From Actinomycetota bacterium (GTDB taxonomy: Bacteria > Actinomycetota > Actinomycetes > Actinomycetales > Cellulomonadaceae), in assembly GCA_018898235.1 (NCBI GenBank), contig JAHIJU010000270.1:1-6923 (forward strand): 6,923 nt of DNA. The letters are read 5' to 3'. This document shows, piece by piece, positions 5,725-6,923 of this stretch. Each line of letters starts with the position of its first letter. Position 1 is the stretch's first letter. The position numbers were made by a program, and so were the translations under genes. The notes under the pieces were generated by a model. That model saw only the letters and a list, made by a program, of their open reading frames with translations, was not told where the DNA came from and ran no database searches.

Positions 5725-5743
5725 TGGGGGTGAGCGGCGCGCC

Positions 5744-5770
5744 GGTGTGAGGCGGGTGCGGGGTGTGAGG
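5744..5770 (+). repeat. Direct repeat GGTGTGAGG, 18-bp period, in IS left end
   Basis: GGTGTGAGG occurs at 5744-5752 and again at 5762-5770, with a related GGTGAGCGG at 5729-5737. Repeats just inside an IS end can be subterminal transposase-binding sites. Chance similarity in G-rich DNA is also possible. Confidence 0.35.
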
Positions 5771-5771
5771 G

Positions 5772-5827
5772 GTCGAGGCCCTCAGGATCGGTGGCGACCA
5801 AGCACACCTGTCCGGAAGGGCCTCGAC
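5772..5827 (+). promoter_or_regulatory. Long inverted repeat masking the transposase ribosome binding site
   Basis: GTCGAGGCCCT (5772-5782) and AGGGCCTCGAC (5817-5827) are perfect 11-bp complements. Inside, CAGG (5783-5786) can pair with CCTG (5807-5810), leaving a 6-nt bulge (5811-5816), so the RNA would fold into a long hairpin. The transposase Shine-Dalgarno, GGAAGGG (5814-5820), is partly inside the 3' arm, and the TTG start (5829) follows 1 nt after the stem. A transcript entering from outside the element would contain the whole stem and be poorly translated, whereas one starting inside the loop would not. This is the known anti-read-through strategy of several IS families; its use here is inferred. 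Confidence 0.55.
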
Positions 5828-5828
5828 G

Positions 5829-6923
5829 TTGTCCGAGCCCACGACGCGTTCGGCTGCGCGCTGCCATCACGACACGACCTACTGTTCGCGCTGCGACCTT
5901 GCTGGTCGGCCTTGCTGGCTTGCATGTGGTCGCGGTCGACGGCGAGGACGACACGGGGCTGCGGGTCGTGGTCGAGTCCGGTCCGGCGGTGGTGGGATGT
6001 CGCTCGTGTGGTGTGATCGCGTCTAGCCACGGCCGTCGCGAGGTGCGGCTGGTTGATGCGCCGTGCTTCGGGCGTCCGGTCGAGCTGGTGTGGCGCAAGC
6101 GGACGTGGCGGTGCCCGGAGTCGTTGTGTCCGACCGGGGTGTTCACCGAGCAGGACCCGCTGGTGGCGGCGCCGTGGGCGTTGCTGACCACCAGGGCGTG
6201 CTGGTCGGCGCTCGGGCAGATCCGCCGCGAGCATGACTCCATCGCCGGGCTGGCCCGGCAGCTGGGCACGACCTGGAACACGCTGTGGTCGGCGATCCGG
6301 CCCCTGCTCGAGGCGATGGCCGACGACGAGGCCCGCTTCGCCGGTGTCACCCGGCTCGGCGTCGACGAGCACATCTGGCACCACGTCTCGGAGCGCCCCG
6401 TCGACCAGGGCGGCCGCGGGCCGAAGTATCTGACCGGGATGGTCGATCTGACTCCCGCCCCGGACGGGACCCCCCAAGGCCCGGCTGCTCGACCTGGTCG
6501 CGGGCCGCTCCGGCAAGACCTACCGCGACCGGCTCAGCGCACGCCGCCCGGTGTTCGCTCATGGGGTCACCGAAGCGACGCTGGACCCGTTCCACGGCTA
6601 CAAGAACGCGATCGACGACCAGCTCCAGGACGCTGTCGCGGTCCTGGACGCGTTCCATGTCGTCAAGCTCGGCACCGCCGCCGTCGACGAGGTCCGGCGC
6701 CGGGTCCAACAGGCCATCCATGGCCACCGCGGCCGCAAGACCGACCCGCTCTACCGGATCCGTGACATCCTGCGCGCCGGCGCGGAACGCCTCACCGAGC
6801 GGCAGCAGATCCGCCTCGAGACAGCCTTCGACGCCGACCCGCGTCACGTCGAAGTCTAGGTCGCCTGGCGCTGCGCCCAACAACTCCGCTCGGTCTATCA
6901 CCAGCCCAGCCACGCCGCCGGGC
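5829..6923 (+). pseudogene. ISL3-family transposase, broken by two frameshifts and a nonsense codon, 3' end outside window
   Basis: Joining three frames gives a continuous ISL3 transposase of about 364 visible residues. Segment 1 (TTG 5829 to about 5899) encodes SEPTTRSAARCHHDTTYCSR and CDL, a zinc-finger-like Cys/His N-terminus. Segment 2 (about 5902-6472) carries 'GCRSCGVIASSHGRREV', 'WRKRTWRCPESLCP', a helix-turn-helix-like 'SIAGLARQLGTTWNTLW' and 'RLGVDEHIWHHV' with the first catalytic Asp. Segment 3 (about 6476-6859) carries 'TLDPFHGYKNAID' (second Asp) and 'VLDAFHVVKLGTAAVDEVRRR'. Frame changes fit one extra T in CTTGCTG (about 5900) and one extra C in the C6 run (6470-6475). TAG at 6857-6859 interrupts VEV-VAWRCAQQLRSVYHQ, probably a GAG-to-TAG change; the same frame then stays open to 6923. 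The catalytic Glu should be beyond the window. The Shine-Dalgarno GGAAGGG lies 8-9 nt before the TTG. Confidence 0.85.

Larger units (their letters stand above)
5707..6923 (+). mobile_element. ISL3-family insertion sequence, left part, decayed (right end outside window)
   Basis: The element runs from the GGCTCTTCC end at 5707 through the transposase pseudogene to the window edge. It consists of a GT-rich left end with a repeated GGTGTGAGG motif, a long inverted repeat at 5772-5827, and the transposase. The visible part is 1,217 bp. Family members of this type are about 1.4-1.6 kb, so a few hundred bases should remain to the right. With its transposase broken, it could move only by transposase supplied from another copy. 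Confidence 0.8.

Noticed and set aside
5895..6475. Programmed ribosomal frameshifting in the transposase
   Set aside because: ISL3 transposases are normally one ORF. Two +1 shifts plus a downstream nonsense codon fit decay better, and no slippery-site/stimulator pair of a known type was seen.
5782..6516. Minus-strand open frames opposite the transposase, including 6347-6913
   Set aside because: No motif or Shine-Dalgarno supports them. They mirror the codon bias of the plus-strand transposase.
5791..6765. Single 324-codon ORF taken as the complete transposase
   Set aside because: Its first about 37 residues and everything after about 6472 do not resemble the family, while the adjacent frames do. 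It is only the middle segment of a frameshifted gene.
1..6923. CRISPR array, tRNA/rRNA genes, toxin-antitoxin or phage-defence system
   Set aside because: No regularly spaced repeats, cloverleaf or rRNA-like sequence, and no nuclease/helicase/toxin families in either strand. The small HTH gene pairs with an SRPBCC protein, not with a toxin.

Overview
The window is high-GC DNA with strong G/C third-position bias, a Rv1855c-type F420-dependent oxidoreductase, a GT87-type membrane glycosyltransferase, a LytR_C-type protein, and a promoter that seems to yield a leaderless mRNA. Together these point to an actinobacterium, probably in the Micrococcales (a Cellulomonas-like chromosome is my best guess). 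That assignment is inference; no rRNA or other marker gene is present.

Layout. Positions 2-322 (+) hold the C-terminal end of a LytR_C-domain envelope protein. It is followed 13 bp later by a polytopic GT87-like glycosyltransferase (336-1667, with a second good start at 414). These two probably form a cell-envelope glycan pair. Convergent to them is a minus-strand pair: a protein-tyrosine phosphatase of the Y_phosphatase3 type (2686-3507), then an LLM-class F420-dependent oxidoreductase (1728-2675). The two are 10 bp apart, and the second gene's Shine-Dalgarno overlaps the first gene's stop. Divergent from the phosphatase is a two-gene operon: an ArsR-type repressor (3568-3921) and an SRPBCC/AHSA1-like protein (3937-4425). 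Its promoter (TTGCGC, 17 bp, TAACGT) places the transcription start at or within about 2 nt of the ArsR ATG. A perfect dyad, CAACCA-N2-TGGTTG, covers that start and is a strong candidate autoregulatory operator. Convergent with this operon is a RibD/DHFR-fold family protein (4442-5062, -), a frequent partner of ArsR-SRPBCC pairs. A small lipoprotein of unknown function (5201-5515, +) follows.

The last 1.2 kb is the left part of an ISL3-family insertion sequence. It has a left terminal repeat starting GGCTCTTCC at 5707, a long inverted repeat directly before the transposase start that would bury the ribosome binding site, and a transposase gene broken by two +1 frameshifts (near 5900 and in the C6 run at 6470-6475) and a nonsense codon (6857-6859). 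The right end lies beyond the window.

I found no CRISPR array, tRNA, rRNA, phage module or recognisable defence system, and no convincing new multi-gene system. The observations most worth a second look are the ArsR operator/leaderless promoter, the RBS-masking hairpin of the IS, the decayed transposase, and the small lipoprotein with its conserved-looking aromatic/Asn core.
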